From the NCBI GenBank assembly GCA_032716605.1, contig CM064560.1, forward strand, positions 19,474,762 through 19,538,761: a DNA stretch of 64,000 nt. Reading direction: 5' to 3'. Positions 32,972 to 44,600 of this stretch are shown here, one piece after another. Within the stretch, counting starts at the first letter, position 1, and each line of letters starts with the position of its first letter. A model generated the notes under the pieces. That model worked only from the letters and a program-made list of their open reading frames with translations, searched no databases and was not told where the DNA came from. The translations under genes and the position numbers were made by a program. The DNA is from Paralithodes platypus (lineage: Eukaryota > Arthropoda > Malacostraca > Decapoda > Lithodidae).

Positions 32972-33472
32972 CCCCCCCCCCAAGATATGGGACACTCAAC
33001 CATGAGCCCATATCTGAACAGGCAGAATGTCGCTAGAATCTGCCACTCCTAACCACTCTGCCACTCATGGAATGCAAGCTCAGTCTCCTCAAAAAAATAC
33101 AACAACATTTTTTTATAAAAAAATCTTATCACCCTTCCCAAATATAATACATTAATTCATAACATTGTGCTCCCAGAGCGAGCTTTAAGAAGCACAGCCT
33201 ACTGAGGGAAAATCATCTGCACTCAGTACTCAGCTACAATATTATCTTAAAATTAATTATTAAAAAGAAAGAGTTTTTATTTAATTTTTCATATTTTATT
33301 TTAATGTTGTTTTTGGCGGCTACTATAGATGTAGCCTAATTTTCTTCTAATCAAAGCCAACAACTCCTGCCCTGCGACCCTACGCTGATGCTACACACGC
33401 GAGCCAACAAGCACCAGCGCAAAAATACACCGCGAGCCAAGACAGGAGGCTATACCAACATACTGTGGTAGC
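32972..33472 (-). other. Element A 3' untranslated region, PPT and hairpin
   Basis: A run of ten C at 32971-32980 is the likely polypurine tract (G10 on the element strand) abutting the LTR. Beside it, AGATATGGG (32983-32991) and CCCATATCT (33007-33015) form a perfect 9-bp stem with a 15-base loop. The rest is A/T-rich. Elements B and C lack the tract and hairpin. Confidence 0.7.
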
Positions 33473-34042
33473 CTACCCCGGATCCTCCACCCGCGACAAA
33501 CAGTCCGCAATCACATTCTCACAACCGGCAATATGGCGAATGTCTAAGTTGTACTCTTGCAACATGAGCGACCATCTGGTCAGCCTCATATTCCGGTTGT
33601 GGAATTGATTGAGGAATTTAAGCGGGTGGTGGTCGGTATACACTACCACGACTGGCCCATAGGCAGGAACATAGACCTCAAAGTGTCTGAGCGCTAACAC
33701 GATTGCCAGCAGTTCCTTTTCAACAACCGAATAGTTTTTCTGTGGTGAATTAAATTTCTTTGAAAAGAAACTGACTGGATGCTCAAGACCTTCCTCGTCT
33801 GTCTGCAAAAGTACGGCACCAGCCCCTACTCCGCTGGCATCAGTCGCCAACTGAAATGGTCGTTCAAAGTCCGGGGCCCTGAGGATAGGGTGAGTGCATA
33901 AAAGGTGTTTAACTACTCGAAACGCCTGCTCACACTCAGGTGCCCAGCGGAACTTTTTATCTTTGGCTAGTAGATCTGTTAAAGGAGCTAACAGAGTAGA
34001 ATAGCCTCTTATAAAGCGGCGGTAATACCCAATCATGCCCAA
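33473..34042 (-). pseudogene. Element A RNase H and RT connection domain
   Basis: The frame reads GMIGYYRRFIRGYSTLLAPL, the usual end of gypsy RT, then an RNase H domain that would remove the RNA strand during reverse transcription: FQLATDASGVGAGAVLLQ, YSVVEKELLAIVLALRHF, VYTDHHPLKFL and ENVIADCLSR, ending at TAA/TAG by 33473. Catalytic DAS, E and TDH positions are present. It is separated from RT by one extra A in a run of six A (34041-34046), so a single base removal would rejoin the frames; this may be a sequencing error. Confidence 0.88.
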
Positions 34043-37000
34043 AAAATCTCATGATCTGCCGCTTGGTGGTCGGCCTGGGGAACAAGTCGATAGCCTGTAT
34101 CTTCTGTTGGGGTGGGCTCACCTGCCCTAACCCAACCACAAACTCCAGATACTGCACCGTGGCTTGCACAAAGTCACACTTGCCCAGATTAACCACCAAG
34201 CCTGCTTTACTAAGTTGACTAAATAAGGCTTCTATGTGCTCACAGTGACTTTGGAAATCGTTGTCATAAATGATCACGTCATCAAGGTAGACAGTACAGT
34301 TTGGGATGTCTGCTACGATGTCGTTCATTAAGCTCTGGAAAGTGGCCGGTGCATTTTTCAGACCATATGGCATCACGTTGCAACGGTAAGTACTGCCATC
34401 CACCACAAACCCGCACACCTCTTTAGCCCGCTCAGACAGTGGTACTTGCCAGTAGCCTTTGACGAGGTCTACCTTGGTCAAGTACCTTGCTTTCCCGATC
34501 TTATCCACACTGTCATCCACCCGGGGAAGAGGATATGCATTGGTGGGGGTCAACCCGTTCAACCGCCTAAATTCAATGCAGAACCGAACTTCTCCATCAG
34601 GTTTGGGCTGCAGAGTGACAGGAGAAGTCCACCGTACTGCCCCCTTCTCGATCAAGCCTCTCGCCAGCATATACTCCAGCTCATCCCTGAGCGCTGGGAG
34701 TTTAATGGGTGGCACCCGATAAGGTATCGACTTGAAGGGGGGGTGCTCTCCTACATCGACGTAATGCACCGCTTGAGTAGTGAGGCCTGGGTGCTCGGCA
34801 AATACAGTGGGGTATGAATCGAACAGGTGCTGCACTGCCACCTGCTGTTCCTCCGGCAGGTGCGCCAGAGCATCATGCGAACATTGGCTCGAATTCCCCG
34901 CCCACTGATCAGCCGAGACATGACAATCCCAGTTATCATCCACCTGATCATTGCTGCCCCCCTCTCCTTCTCCACCATGACCGCAGCAGGTCAACACAGG
35001 GACAGCTAGTGACTCAGGTGGGCGCCTCACATACTCCTTCAACAAATTAATGTGGCATAGTTGGTTACGCTTCTTCCGGTCTGGAGTGGCAACGAGGTAA
35101 TCTAGATCGGAGATCTTTGACACCACCCGATAAGGCCCAGCGTACTTGGCAGCCAGAGGATGACCTGACAAAGGCAACAGGACCAACACCTCTTGACCTA
35201 CCTGAAACTCCCGGAGTTTCGCCTTAGTATCGTACCTGTCCTTCATACGGGCCTGTGAACTCACCAAATTACGCCCGGCCAGCTCCAGACTTCTAAGCAT
35301 TCTCTCTCTGCTCTCGAGGACGTATCTCAACATAGAACATGGCTTAGCGGTACCCTCCCAAATCTCCTTCACCATGTGGAGAGGGCCCCTCACCTGATGC
35401 CCGAAAACAAGCTCATTCGGACTGAAACCGAGACTCTCTCCAGGTACTTCTCTTGCTGCGAACAAAGCATACGGCAGACCAAGGTCCCAATCCTTTCCGT
35501 TCTCTGCGCAGTAACATCGAAGCATGCTTTTTAGCGTGGCGTGCCACCTCTCCAACACCCCTTGACTCTCCGGGTGATACGCAGAAGAGACGACAGTGCT
35601 GATGCCATGCTGAATCATAGTTTGTTTGAACAGATTAGATGTAAAATTAGAACCTTGGTCCGATTGCACCTCTTGCGGGTAACCATACCGCGAGCAATAC
35701 AAGAGCAGGTTCCGGACAACAGTTTTCGCCGTGCCATTTCTCATTGGATATGCATCAGGATAACGAGTGGCCACATCCATGATAGATAATAGAAATTTAA
35801 TACCGGCACTAGTAGGGGGTAGGGGTCCGACCATATCAATGATGACCTTACTGAAGGGCGGTCCACTGACAGGAATGGGGTGCAACGGGGCTCTCGGAAT
35901 TGTTTGGTTAGGTTTTCCAACCCTCTGGCACGTATGACACCTTGCTATCCAGGTTACCACCTGCCCCTTCAACCCCGGCCACCAAAACAATTTTTCTAAA
36001 GCCGCCACCGTTTTTCTCACCCCTAGATGTCCTGCCAGTGGTATGTCATGCGCCAACCTCAGTAGGCTATCCCTGCACTCCCGTGGCACCACCAACTGGT
36101 CCACTACTCCGGACCCCTCTTGCCAACTACATTTAGGGTCTTGAAAACGCCTATAGAGGATGCCTTCTAAATAAAAAAAATCTCCTGGCTGTACATCGCC
36201 GTCCTCGTCGAGCTCTACAGCTCCATTAGCACACGTTTGGAGCTCAGGGTCCTCTAGTTGCAACCGACGTATATCTGAGGGTGCCAAGCGATCTAACTGC
36301 TCCCGGAGCAATGAATGACCTTCCCCGATACTGGGCTGCTCCCTCTGTCTCTCTCGATGTACATAACGTTGCTGTCGTGGAGACTCGTCATGCCCAGCCT
36401 CGTTACTCTCGATGACAGGCCCAGGGGCTACTCCAGAATTAAGTAATGGTGCTAATACTGAATCACCCAGGAGAGCCGCCGAGTCAAAACTCTTAAAACC
36501 AACTCCAGCTTTAGCCTCCTCCTGTTGATCGTTCCTCCGCTGGTCTGAAGACGGAGGACTAGGCTGTGACACTTTAGCTGCCCGAGCTCGGGTGACAACA
36601 CACGCCATGGGTTGTGTCTGGCACCGCTCGACCCACTCTTGATCTTCCCTACTCACGTCGGCCGGCCTCTCGGCAACGACTAAGGGTAGAACCTCAGAAG
36701 CGGGCATTGCAAAGTCGTTGCCGAGAAGAAGGTCGACGCCCTCCACTGGCAGTTTCTCCACAATCCCGACATCCAATTCACGTGCCACACCATCCACCTC
36801 CAACTCCAACCGCACCAGCGGGTATGACCGAGTTGCATTAATACCCTGCGCCACTACCACCCGACCCGCGTTTATAGGGTAGCCAGTCAAGTTTTTCATC
36901 AGAGTCTGGGAAGCACCTGTATCACGCAAGACCTCTACTCCATGCTTGCGCCCCGCCCACATCACGCAACCCCGCCCTCTATGGTCGCAAAAAACATCCT

Positions 37001-37505
37001 GAGCAGGGTTCGAGCCTCCCAGGTGCTTCTGCATTGGCTGTGCCTCAGCCTCTGACGAACTGCCCCGGGCAAACTCAGATGACTTCGGAGACACACCAAT
37101 GTTGCAGGCCAAAGACACAGCTGCTGTAGGTGGTTTGCTAGGACAGACTCTTGCAAAGTGCCCCTTTTTATGACAATGATAACACTCCAACTCCCCTTTG
37201 GGCTTCCCTTGGTACTGGGAAGGGCCCGGCCCCTTCTTAAACGGGACGGTGCTAGTCTTGTGGTCAGTCTTGGTATCATGGCTCTTGTACATGTTTGCAT
37301 AAGGTATATCACTAACTCGGGGGGGTGGGGCGTCACGCCCCTTGTTTCCTGCCTCACTACGCTGGGCAGACCCGTACCCACGAATTAGTGATAGCCGGAG
37401 GTCAGCCATCTCAGCTGCCTCCTGTAGAGTTTTTGGTTGCTTTTCTTTCAGGTTTAACGTCAGGTCGCCGCCCGTGCATTTGAAAAACTGCTCTAAACGC
37501 ACCAA
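33957..37505 (-). pseudogene. Element A nucleocapsid, protease, integrase, RT
   Basis: In one open frame of ~1180 residues: zinc knuckle CYHCHKKGHFARVC (~37185-37145); aspartic protease with VLRDTGASQTL (Asp codon 36921-36923) and VDLLLGNDF; integrase zinc finger GHLGVRKT...RCHTCQRVG; integrase core with IIDMVGPL, QSDQGSNF and ESQGVLERW (the D, D, E residues; 35850-35540); a GPY/F-type C-terminus, AKYAGPYRVV (~35150); then RT with LRDELEYMLARGLIEKG, CIEFRRLNGLT, DAYPLPRVDD-like ANAYPLPRVDD, TKVDLVKGYWQVPL, MPYGLKNAPATFQ and YLDDVIIY (~34290). Ordinary Ty3/gypsy has RT-RNase H before integrase; here integrase comes first, as in Gmr1-like elements. The frame runs off at 34041-34046 because of one extra base. 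Confidence 0.9.
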
Positions 37506-38540
37506 CTGTTTAATGTCGTCAAACGTATTAGCTTTCTCCGACCTCAGCCACTTCCCAAAAGCATCGGACAGCTCCCGGGCATGTTACAAAAAGGTGCTCT
37601 CCCGACCTTTGGTAACACCCCGGAACTTCAACCTGTACGTCTCTGGTTGTAGTTCGTATGCTCTCAGGACAGCCTCCTTGAGTTCCTCATAGATAATACA
37701 CGACTCTATAGGCAATGCATCATAAGCCTTGAGTCCCTTGCCCACAAGTCTAGAGGAAACAAGGGCTGCCCACTTCTCCCCAGGCCACTGGTGTTCCTGG
37801 CACTTCTTCTCGAATCTCATGAAAAATTCGGTGACACCCGACTCATCAAATACAGGGACTAGCTTCAACAGGTGCGACAAAGACTGATCATGCCCACAAT
37901 TCCCACCACCGAGACGTTGCCCTGTCGTTTCCACCCGAGTCTTCTCAAGATCGATATCTGCACGGTACCTGGTAGACTCAGCCTCCGACTGGGCTTTTAT
38001 TCTCGCGAGTTCGAGATCAGTCTGTTGTTTAGCCTCTATCTTAGCGAGTTCGAGACGTTCTTCACGCTCAGCCTGCATCTTAGCCATCTCAAGCTGGAAG
38101 AGCATTTCTGTAGTGAAACTTTGAGGAGGAGGTACAACTATTGGAGGCCCACCCAGCGATCCTAAACCACGCTGCCAGCGGCTATCGGCCTGCGGGAACG
38201 TACTAAACTCCGGCATCCTAGAGGTCCCGATGGGAGTAGAGTGGAGGGGGGGCTCGAGCAGAAGTCCCCGAGCACCCTCTCCACCCTGGACCTCACTAGC
38301 CGCCCCCAGTACGCAAGCCCTCAAATCGTTCTTCTTGATGCCATGAGCCACCTTAAGCCCCATGAGGGGAGCCAAACACTGTAGACCATACTTGCTAATT
38401 CCCTCTAGTCAATCAGCAGTTATAGGCACCTCCAAAAACTTCTTTGCGGCCTCCTCACTAGTTACTAACCCCCCTGGCATCTGCCCATCAGAGCCTGCAT
38501 CATTCCCTGAACCCTCAGTATGATCTGATTCGTCTCCCAT
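37506..38540 (-). pseudogene. Element A gag with SCAN-like capsid
   Basis: ATG at 38540 (MGDESDHTEGS) opens a Gag that would form the particle shell. After an N-terminal region come a coiled coil (repeats of LELAKIEAKQQTDLELA, ~38100-37960) and a capsid-like part: FFMRFEKKCQEHQWP, WAALVSSRLVGKGLKAYDAL, FRGVTKGRESTF, then KWLRSEKANTFDDI and RLEQFF. The last block has the spacing and residues of the vertebrate SCAN domain (W-L-R-P-E ... L-E-Q-F). Two in-frame stops disrupt it: TGA at 38409-38411 (Arg in element C) and TAA at 37584-37586. The frame otherwise continues directly into the pol frame, so gag and pol appear to be one ORF. Confidence 0.85.
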
Positions 38541-38745
38541 GGTGTCCACCAAAATTTCTCACGTTTATAAAAAAAAAGAAGACGTACCCAAGCTCCTATG
38601 TAGCACTATTCACTTGCCAAAAATGTCTGAAGACTCTCAAGTGCTATACTACTTTGCCAAAAAAAATTTAACGTGCCCACTATATTCCTCAATAAAACAA
38701 ATGACCACAACAATCCTGCAATTATCTCTTAGTTCACAAGATCCT

Positions 38746-38759
38746 GAGCTAGTTCGCCA
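38746..38759 (-). promoter_or_regulatory. Element A primer-binding site
   Basis: Two bases after the LTR end (CGTAACA) the element strand reads TGGCGAACTAGCTC, starting with the TGG expected to pair with tRNA 3' CCA. Elements B and C have TGGCGACCTAGCTC, so the A copy differs by one base. The tRNA was not identified. Confidence 0.6.
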
Positions 38760-38761
38760 TT

Positions 38762-40499
38762 TGTTACGATCCAGGTTCTCAAAGACACAGGGCTCTTCAA
38801 CATTGGACTAGATAATGGCAAAATGCAACAACGGTAACACTAGATCCAACCCCTGCCTTAAACACTGGAAAACAAAACACCATTACCGCCCTGAGTCGTG
38901 CCTGGACAACGAGGTATCCTATGACTCGGTAACTGGTGCACACACACTAGGCTGACGCTCAATGAAACAGCCTATTCTCAAACAGTAAAAGATTACTCGA
39001 TTATGTTACACAAAGAAAAGATAGTTAACGTGATTAATTAACGTTACGGTAGATACTCAAATAACTGGCACTCCTGTATTAAAGAAAGTGCAATGCTAGT
39101 CCTGCAACATCAACTGGAAACTTCTGAAATAAGTCTGATGCTGGGAAGATGTTCGTAAAGAATCTTGAACAATTATAATGCAGAATACGGGTCACAATAA
39201 ATGCTAGGACATATAGTAATAATAGGCAGGCGAATAATAAAGACTGCGCAAAGGTAGTAATGCTCGACAACTAAAGAAATGCTTCGTGACACAATGCAAC
39301 AGCCTACTAGGGTTGTGCAACTCAACAACAACCTCGGCTCAAAAGTGCAGTGAATAATAATGCTGCATACATATAATAATGGGGGCTTATCTCTAACCAG
39401 CGTCTGCTCAGTTAATAAAGTCTAGCTGGGGTATCAAGGCAGGGCAACAATGGGCGAGCATGCGGCTCGTAGCCTAACATTGTCCGAAGGTGGTATAATG
39501 AAGATTACGTTATATGACGGGGATGCTCTCTTGATAAATCTAGGTCTCTAGTACCTAGCTCTATCCTGGCGATCCCTCAGAAGTCAACACAAAGAGGCAG
39601 CACTATGTTGTGAGGGATAGGCTATGGCCCTCTCACACCACAGCACTGTGCTCGCAAAGTAAACCCACCCGAAGACAACTTAGGCTCCCACAGTACCTGT
39701 CGATGTCGTGCAGGGCTTAGCTAACACTTCACACATCGGAGACAACGACACAGTAACCTTACCCCTAGTCTAGCTTTAGATAACCAAGCAGAATCACTCA
39801 ACACCTTGCCCAGGGAGACATATACCGGTCGACAACCTTCCCGAGAGAGGACACATACGGAAAAGTCCGTCTCAAACCTCAATAAAGCATAATACCTCCT
39901 TAACCTAATACATGGAAAGATCTGAGAGCTTCGCGTACAATACGACTGGTCGACGGTGAACGTCTATGCTGAAACCAGAAGGGATGTTGAGTTTAATAAA
40001 GATTAGAGAATGAGAAAGGAGAACGTCGATGCGAGAGAAATAGTATGCCAAAGTGCGGCAGGGGGGGAGTATGGGGGGGACAGAATGTCAAAGGATGTAG
40101 GGCGATACGCGTGTCAGGCAAGCTCTGAGCTGTTTAAGAACACGAGGCCGCGACGGGAAGGGACTAGTTGACCACCCGGCCGCCACCGCCTGTCCCGGCC
40201 CAAGACGAGCCGCGTCATAGCTCACACACCGCTGCCAGGTTGTACTCCCTCACCCCTCTCTCACGCTCGGCCTCCCACACAAGCAACATTTATATTATAC
40301 CGCGAATATAAAAATATAAGGCAAGGGGTCAGAGACCAAAACAAAAGACCATTTTGTAGACTTGTCTGTGGCACCAAGACACTAATTAAATACGAGCAGA
40401 TCATTCTGGGACAACTGTAGCCCATCCCCCCATCTCGGCGAGAGCTCGCGAGCTGCAATGACCCACGCAACCAGTCTGCTAACGCCGGCGGCGTCACAC
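38762..40499 (-). repeat. Element A 5' LTR
   Basis: Plus-strand text from TGTTACGATCCAGG to GGCGGCGTCACA. Nearly identical to 31267-32971 up to about 40020; between 40020 and 40499 it has a burst of single-base insertions (for example GAACGTCGATGCGAG against GAAGTCGAGAG), consistent with poor consensus near the contig end at 40732. Confidence 0.9.
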
Positions 40500-40732
40500 T
40501 GTGTAGATCAGATTGTCCCCTGCAGTGTGTTGGGGAGCAATATCCTCTGGCGAAGCCCCCAACGGTGTATGTTGCCTTTATGGCATTCTTGGGAGAAGGC
40601 CTATGACAGAGTGGCTTAGGCGAAGGCATGTGGAAAGTACTTAGAATATACGGAGTAGATGGCAAGTTGCTCCCCGCAGTGAAGAGCAGGTAGGACGGGT
40701 GCCATGGTGGCAGTACGTGTGGAGAACGAGCA
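40500..40732 (+). pseudogene. RTE-like LINE, continuation after element A
   Basis: Resumes the LINE broken at 31266: GTAGATCAGATTGTCCC (VDQIVP), then YVAFMAF and MWKVLRIYGVDGKLLPAVKS, all typical RTE RT sequence between the FRRGRGC and YADD motifs. Several indels are present. It ends at the assembly gap. Confidence 0.75.
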
Positions 40733-40832
40733 NNNNNNNNNNNNNNNNNNNNNNNNNNNNNNNNNNNNNNNNNNNNNNNNNNNNNNNNNNNNNNNNNNNN
40801 NNNNNNNNNNNNNNNNNNNNNNNNNNNNNNNN
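40733..40832. other. Assembly gap, 100 N
   Basis: Exactly 100 N, the conventional placeholder for a gap of unknown size. The sequence after it starts in the middle of a gypsy LTR and does not continue the LINE before it. Confidence 0.99.
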
Positions 40833-41463
40833 AGAGATAAGCCCCATTATTATATGTATGCAGCATTATTATTCACTGCACTTTTGAGCCGAGGTTGTTG
40901 TTGAGTTGCACAACCCGAGTAGGCTGTTGCGTTGTGTCACAAAGCATTTCTTTAGTTGTCGAGCATTACTACCTTTGCGCAGTCTTTATTATTCGCCCGC
41001 CTATTATTACTATATGTCCTAGCATTTATTGTGACCCGTATTCTGCATTATAATTGTTCAAGATTCTTTACGAACATCTTCCCAGCATCAGACTTATTTT
41101 AGAAGTTTCCAGTTGATGTTGCAGGACTAGCAATGCACTTTCTTTAATACAGGAGTGCCAGTTATTTGAGTATCTACCGTAACGTTAATTAATCACGTTA
41201 ACTATCTTTCTTTGTGTAACATAATCGAGTAATCTTTTACTGTTTGAGAATAGACTGTTTTCATTGAGCGTCAGCCTAGTGTGTGTGCACCAGTTACCGA
41301 GTCATAGGATACCTCGTTGTCCAGGCACGACTCAGGGCGGTAATGGTGTTTTGTTTTCCAGTGTTTAAGGCAGGGTTGGATCTAGTGTTACCGTTGTTGC
41401 TTTTTGCCATTATCTAGTCCAATGTTGAAGAGCCCTGTGTCTTTGAGAACCTGGATCGTAACA
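40833..41463 (+). repeat. Element B 5' LTR, truncated by the gap
   Basis: Starts AGAGATAAGCCCCATTATT, which is the middle of the LTR, and ends GGATCGTAACA. It matches the reverse complement of 38762-39390 in element A. Confidence 0.9.
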
Positions 41464-41465
41464 AA

Positions 41466-41479
41466 TGGCGACCTAGCTC
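41466..41479 (+). promoter_or_regulatory. Element B primer-binding site
   Basis: TGGCGACCTAGCTC, two bases after the LTR. Equivalent to 63353-63366 in element C. Confidence 0.6.
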
Positions 41480-41682
41480 AGGATCTTGTGAACTAAGAGA
41501 TAATTGCCAGATTGTTGTGGTCATTTGTTTTATTGAGGAATATAGTGGGCACGTTACATTTTTTTGGCAAAGTAGTATAGCACTTGAGAGTCTTCAGACA
41601 TTTTTGGCAAGTGAATAGTGCTACATAGGAGCTTGGGTACTTCTTCTTTTTTTTATAAACGTGAGAATTTTTGGTGGACACC

Positions 41683-44600
41683 ATGGGAGATGAATCAGAT
41701 CATACTGAGGGTTCAGGGAATGATGCAGGCTCTGATGGGCAGATGCCAGGGGGGTTAGTAACTAGTGAGGAGGCCGCAAAGAAGTTTTTGGAGGTGCCTA
41801 TAACAGCTGATCGACTAGAGGGAATTAGCAAGTATGGTCTACAGTGTTTGGCTCCCCTCATGGGGCTTAAGGTGGCTCATGGCATCAAGAAGAACGATTT
41901 TAGGGCTTGGCGTACTGGGGGCGGCTAGTGAGGTCCAGGGTGGAGAGGGTGCTCGGGGACTTCTGCTCGAGCCCCCCCTCCACTCTACTCCCATCGGGCC
42001 CTCTAGGATGCCGGAGTTTAGTACGTTCCCGCAGGCCGATAGCCGCTGGCAGCGTGGTTTAGGATCGCTGGGTGGGCCTCCAATAGTTGCACCTCCTCCT
42101 CAAGGTTTCACTACAGAAATGCTCTTCCAGCTTGAGATGGCTAACCAGCAGCGGCAGTTTGAGATGGCTAAGCGACAGGCTGATCTCGAACTCGCTAAGG
42201 CTAAACAACAGACGGATCTCGAACTCGCTAAGGCTAAACAACAGACGGAATGCACGGGCGGCGACCTGACGTTACCTGAAAGAAAAGCAACCAGAAACTC
42301 TACAGGAGGCAGCTGAGATGGCTGACCTCCGGCTATCACTAATTCGTGGGTGCGGGTCTGCCCAGCGTAGTGAGGCAGGTAACAAGGGGCGTGTCGCCCC
42401 CGAGTTAGTGATATACCTTATGCAAACAAGTACAAGAGCCATGATACCAAGACTGACCACAAGACTAGCACCGTCCCGTTTAAGAAGGGCCGGGCCCTTC
42501 CCAGTACCAAGGGAAGCCCAAAGGGGAGTTGGAGTGTTATCATTGTCATAAAAAGGGGCACTTTGCAAGAGTCTGTCCTAGCAAACCACCTACAGCAGCT
42601 GTGTCTTTGGCCTGCAACATTGGTGTGTCTCCGAAGTCGTCTGAGTTTGCCCGGGGCAGTTCGTCAGAGGCTGAGGCACAGCCAATGCAGAAGCACCTGG
42701 GAGGCTCGAACCCTGCTCAGGATGTTTTTTGCGACCATAGAGGGCGGCGTTGCGTGATGTGGGCGGGGCGCAAGTATGGAGTAGAGGTCTTGCGTGGTAC
42801 AGGTGCTTCCCAGACTCTGATGAAAAACTTGACTGGCTACCCTATAAACGCGGCTTGGGTGGTAGTGGTGCAGGGTATTAATGCAACTCGGTCATACCCG
42901 CTGGTGCGGTTGGAGTTGGAGGTGGATGGTGTGGCACGTGAATTGGATGTCGGGATAGTGGAGGAACTGCCAGTGGAGGGCGTCGACCTTCTTCTCGGCA
43001 ACGACTTTCCAATGCCCGCTTCTGAGGTTCTACCCTTAGTCGTTGCCGAGAGGCCGGCCGACGTGAGTAGGGAAGAGAAAGAGTGGTCGAGCGGTGCCAG
43101 ACACAACCCATGGCGTTGTGTTGTCACCCGAGCTCGGGCAGCTAAAGTGTCACAGCCTAGTCCTCCGTCTTCAGACCAGCGGAGGAACGATCAACAGGAG
43201 GAGGCTAAAGCTGGAGTTGGTTTTAAGAGGTTTGACTCGGCAGCTCTCCTGGGTGATTCAGTATTAGCACCATTACTTAATTCTGGAGTAGCCCCTGGGC
43301 CTGTCATCGAGAGTGACGAGGCTGGGCATGACGAGTCTCCACGACAGCAACGTTATGTACATCGAGAGAGACAGAGGGAGCAGCCCAGTATCGGGGAAGG
43401 TCATGCATTGCTCCGGGAGCAGTTAGATCGCTTGGCACCCTCAGATATACGTCGGTTGCAACTAGAGGACCCTGAGCTCCAAACGTGTGCTAATGGAGCT
43501 GTAGAGCTCGACGAGGACGGCGATGCACAGCCAGGAGATTTTTTTTATTTAGAAGGCATCATCTATAGGCGTTTTCAAGACCCTAAAAGTAGTTGGCAAG
43601 AGGGGTCCGGAGTAGTGGACCAGTTGGTGGTGCCACGGGAGTGCAGGGATAGCCTACTGAGGTTGGCGCATGACATACCACTGGCAGGACATCTAGGGGT
43701 GAGAAAAACGGTGGCGGCTTTAGAAAAATTGTTTTGGTGGCCGGGGTTGAAGGGGCAGGTGGTAACCTGGATAGCAAGGTGTCATACGTGCCAGAGGGTT
43801 GGAAAACCTAACCAAACAATTCCGAGAGCCCCGTTGCACCCCATTCCTGTCAGTGGACCGCCCTTCAGTAAGGTCATCATTGATATATCAGGACCCCTAC
43901 CCCCTACTAGTGCCGGTAATAAATTTCTATTAACTATCATGGATGTGGCCACTCGTTATCTTGATGCATATCCAATGAGAAATGGCACGGCGAAAACTGT
44001 TGTCCGGAACCTGCTCTTGTATTGCTCGCGGTATGGTTACCCGCAAGAGGTGCAATCGGACCAAGGTTCTAATTTTACATCTAATCTGTTCAAACAAACT
44101 ATGATTCAGTATGGCATCAGCACTGTCGTCTCTTCTGCGTATCACCCGGAGAGTCAAGGGGTGTTGGAGAGGTGGCACGCCACGCTGAAAAGCATGCATC
44201 GATGTTACTGCACAGAGAACGGAAAGGATTGGGACCTTGGTCTGCCGTATGTTTTGTTCGCGGCAAGAGAAGTACCTGGAGAGTCTCGGTTTCAGTCCGA
44301 ATGAGCTTGTTTTCGGGCATCAGGTGAGGGGTCCTCTCCACATGGTGAAGGAGATGTGGGAGGGCACTAGGCATATTGTTCTGCGAGATAAGTTGCAACC
44401 TCTTGTTCCTGAGCGACAAGAGGAGTTGTTTACTAGGCTGTGGCAGTCCGTCCGCATGTTTGTTGCTTCTCCAGGCCTGATGTACGGGGTAGAATCCGAC
44501 ATGGAGGCTGGAAACAGTGCAAGGCTCGAGTTGGTTCCCTACCGTGTGAATCCTGCTCGACAGCCTGTTGTGAAGGCGGAGCTGGACGGCGTGTGGAGAG

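Larger units (their letters stand above)
31267..40499 (-). mobile_element. Ty3/gypsy LTR retrotransposon A, Gmr1-like order
   Basis: A full element of about 9.2 kb: LTR (38762-40499), primer-binding site, gag, protease, integrase, RT, RNase H, polypurine tract, LTR (31267-32971), all minus strand. It lies inside the RTE-like LINE, whose coding text breaks at GGATGT (31266) and resumes TGTGTAGATCAG (40502), so the target duplication is about 4 bp with one mismatch. By eye the two LTRs differ at about ten positions over the first ~1.25 kb, so the insertion is young, yet gag has two stops and pol one frameshift. No envelope gene is seen. Confidence 0.9.

Noticed and set aside
34446..37388. Plus-strand open frames inside element A
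   Set aside because: They are antisense shadows of the GC-richer minus-strand gag-pol frame and match no family.
33473..38540. Complete retrovirus-like provirus
   Set aside because: No envelope-like frame with signal peptide or membrane segment lies between RNase H and the 3' LTR; only ~500 bases of non-coding sequence are there.
40261..40904. Open frames spanning the gap
   Set aside because: They cross 100 N and join unrelated sequences.
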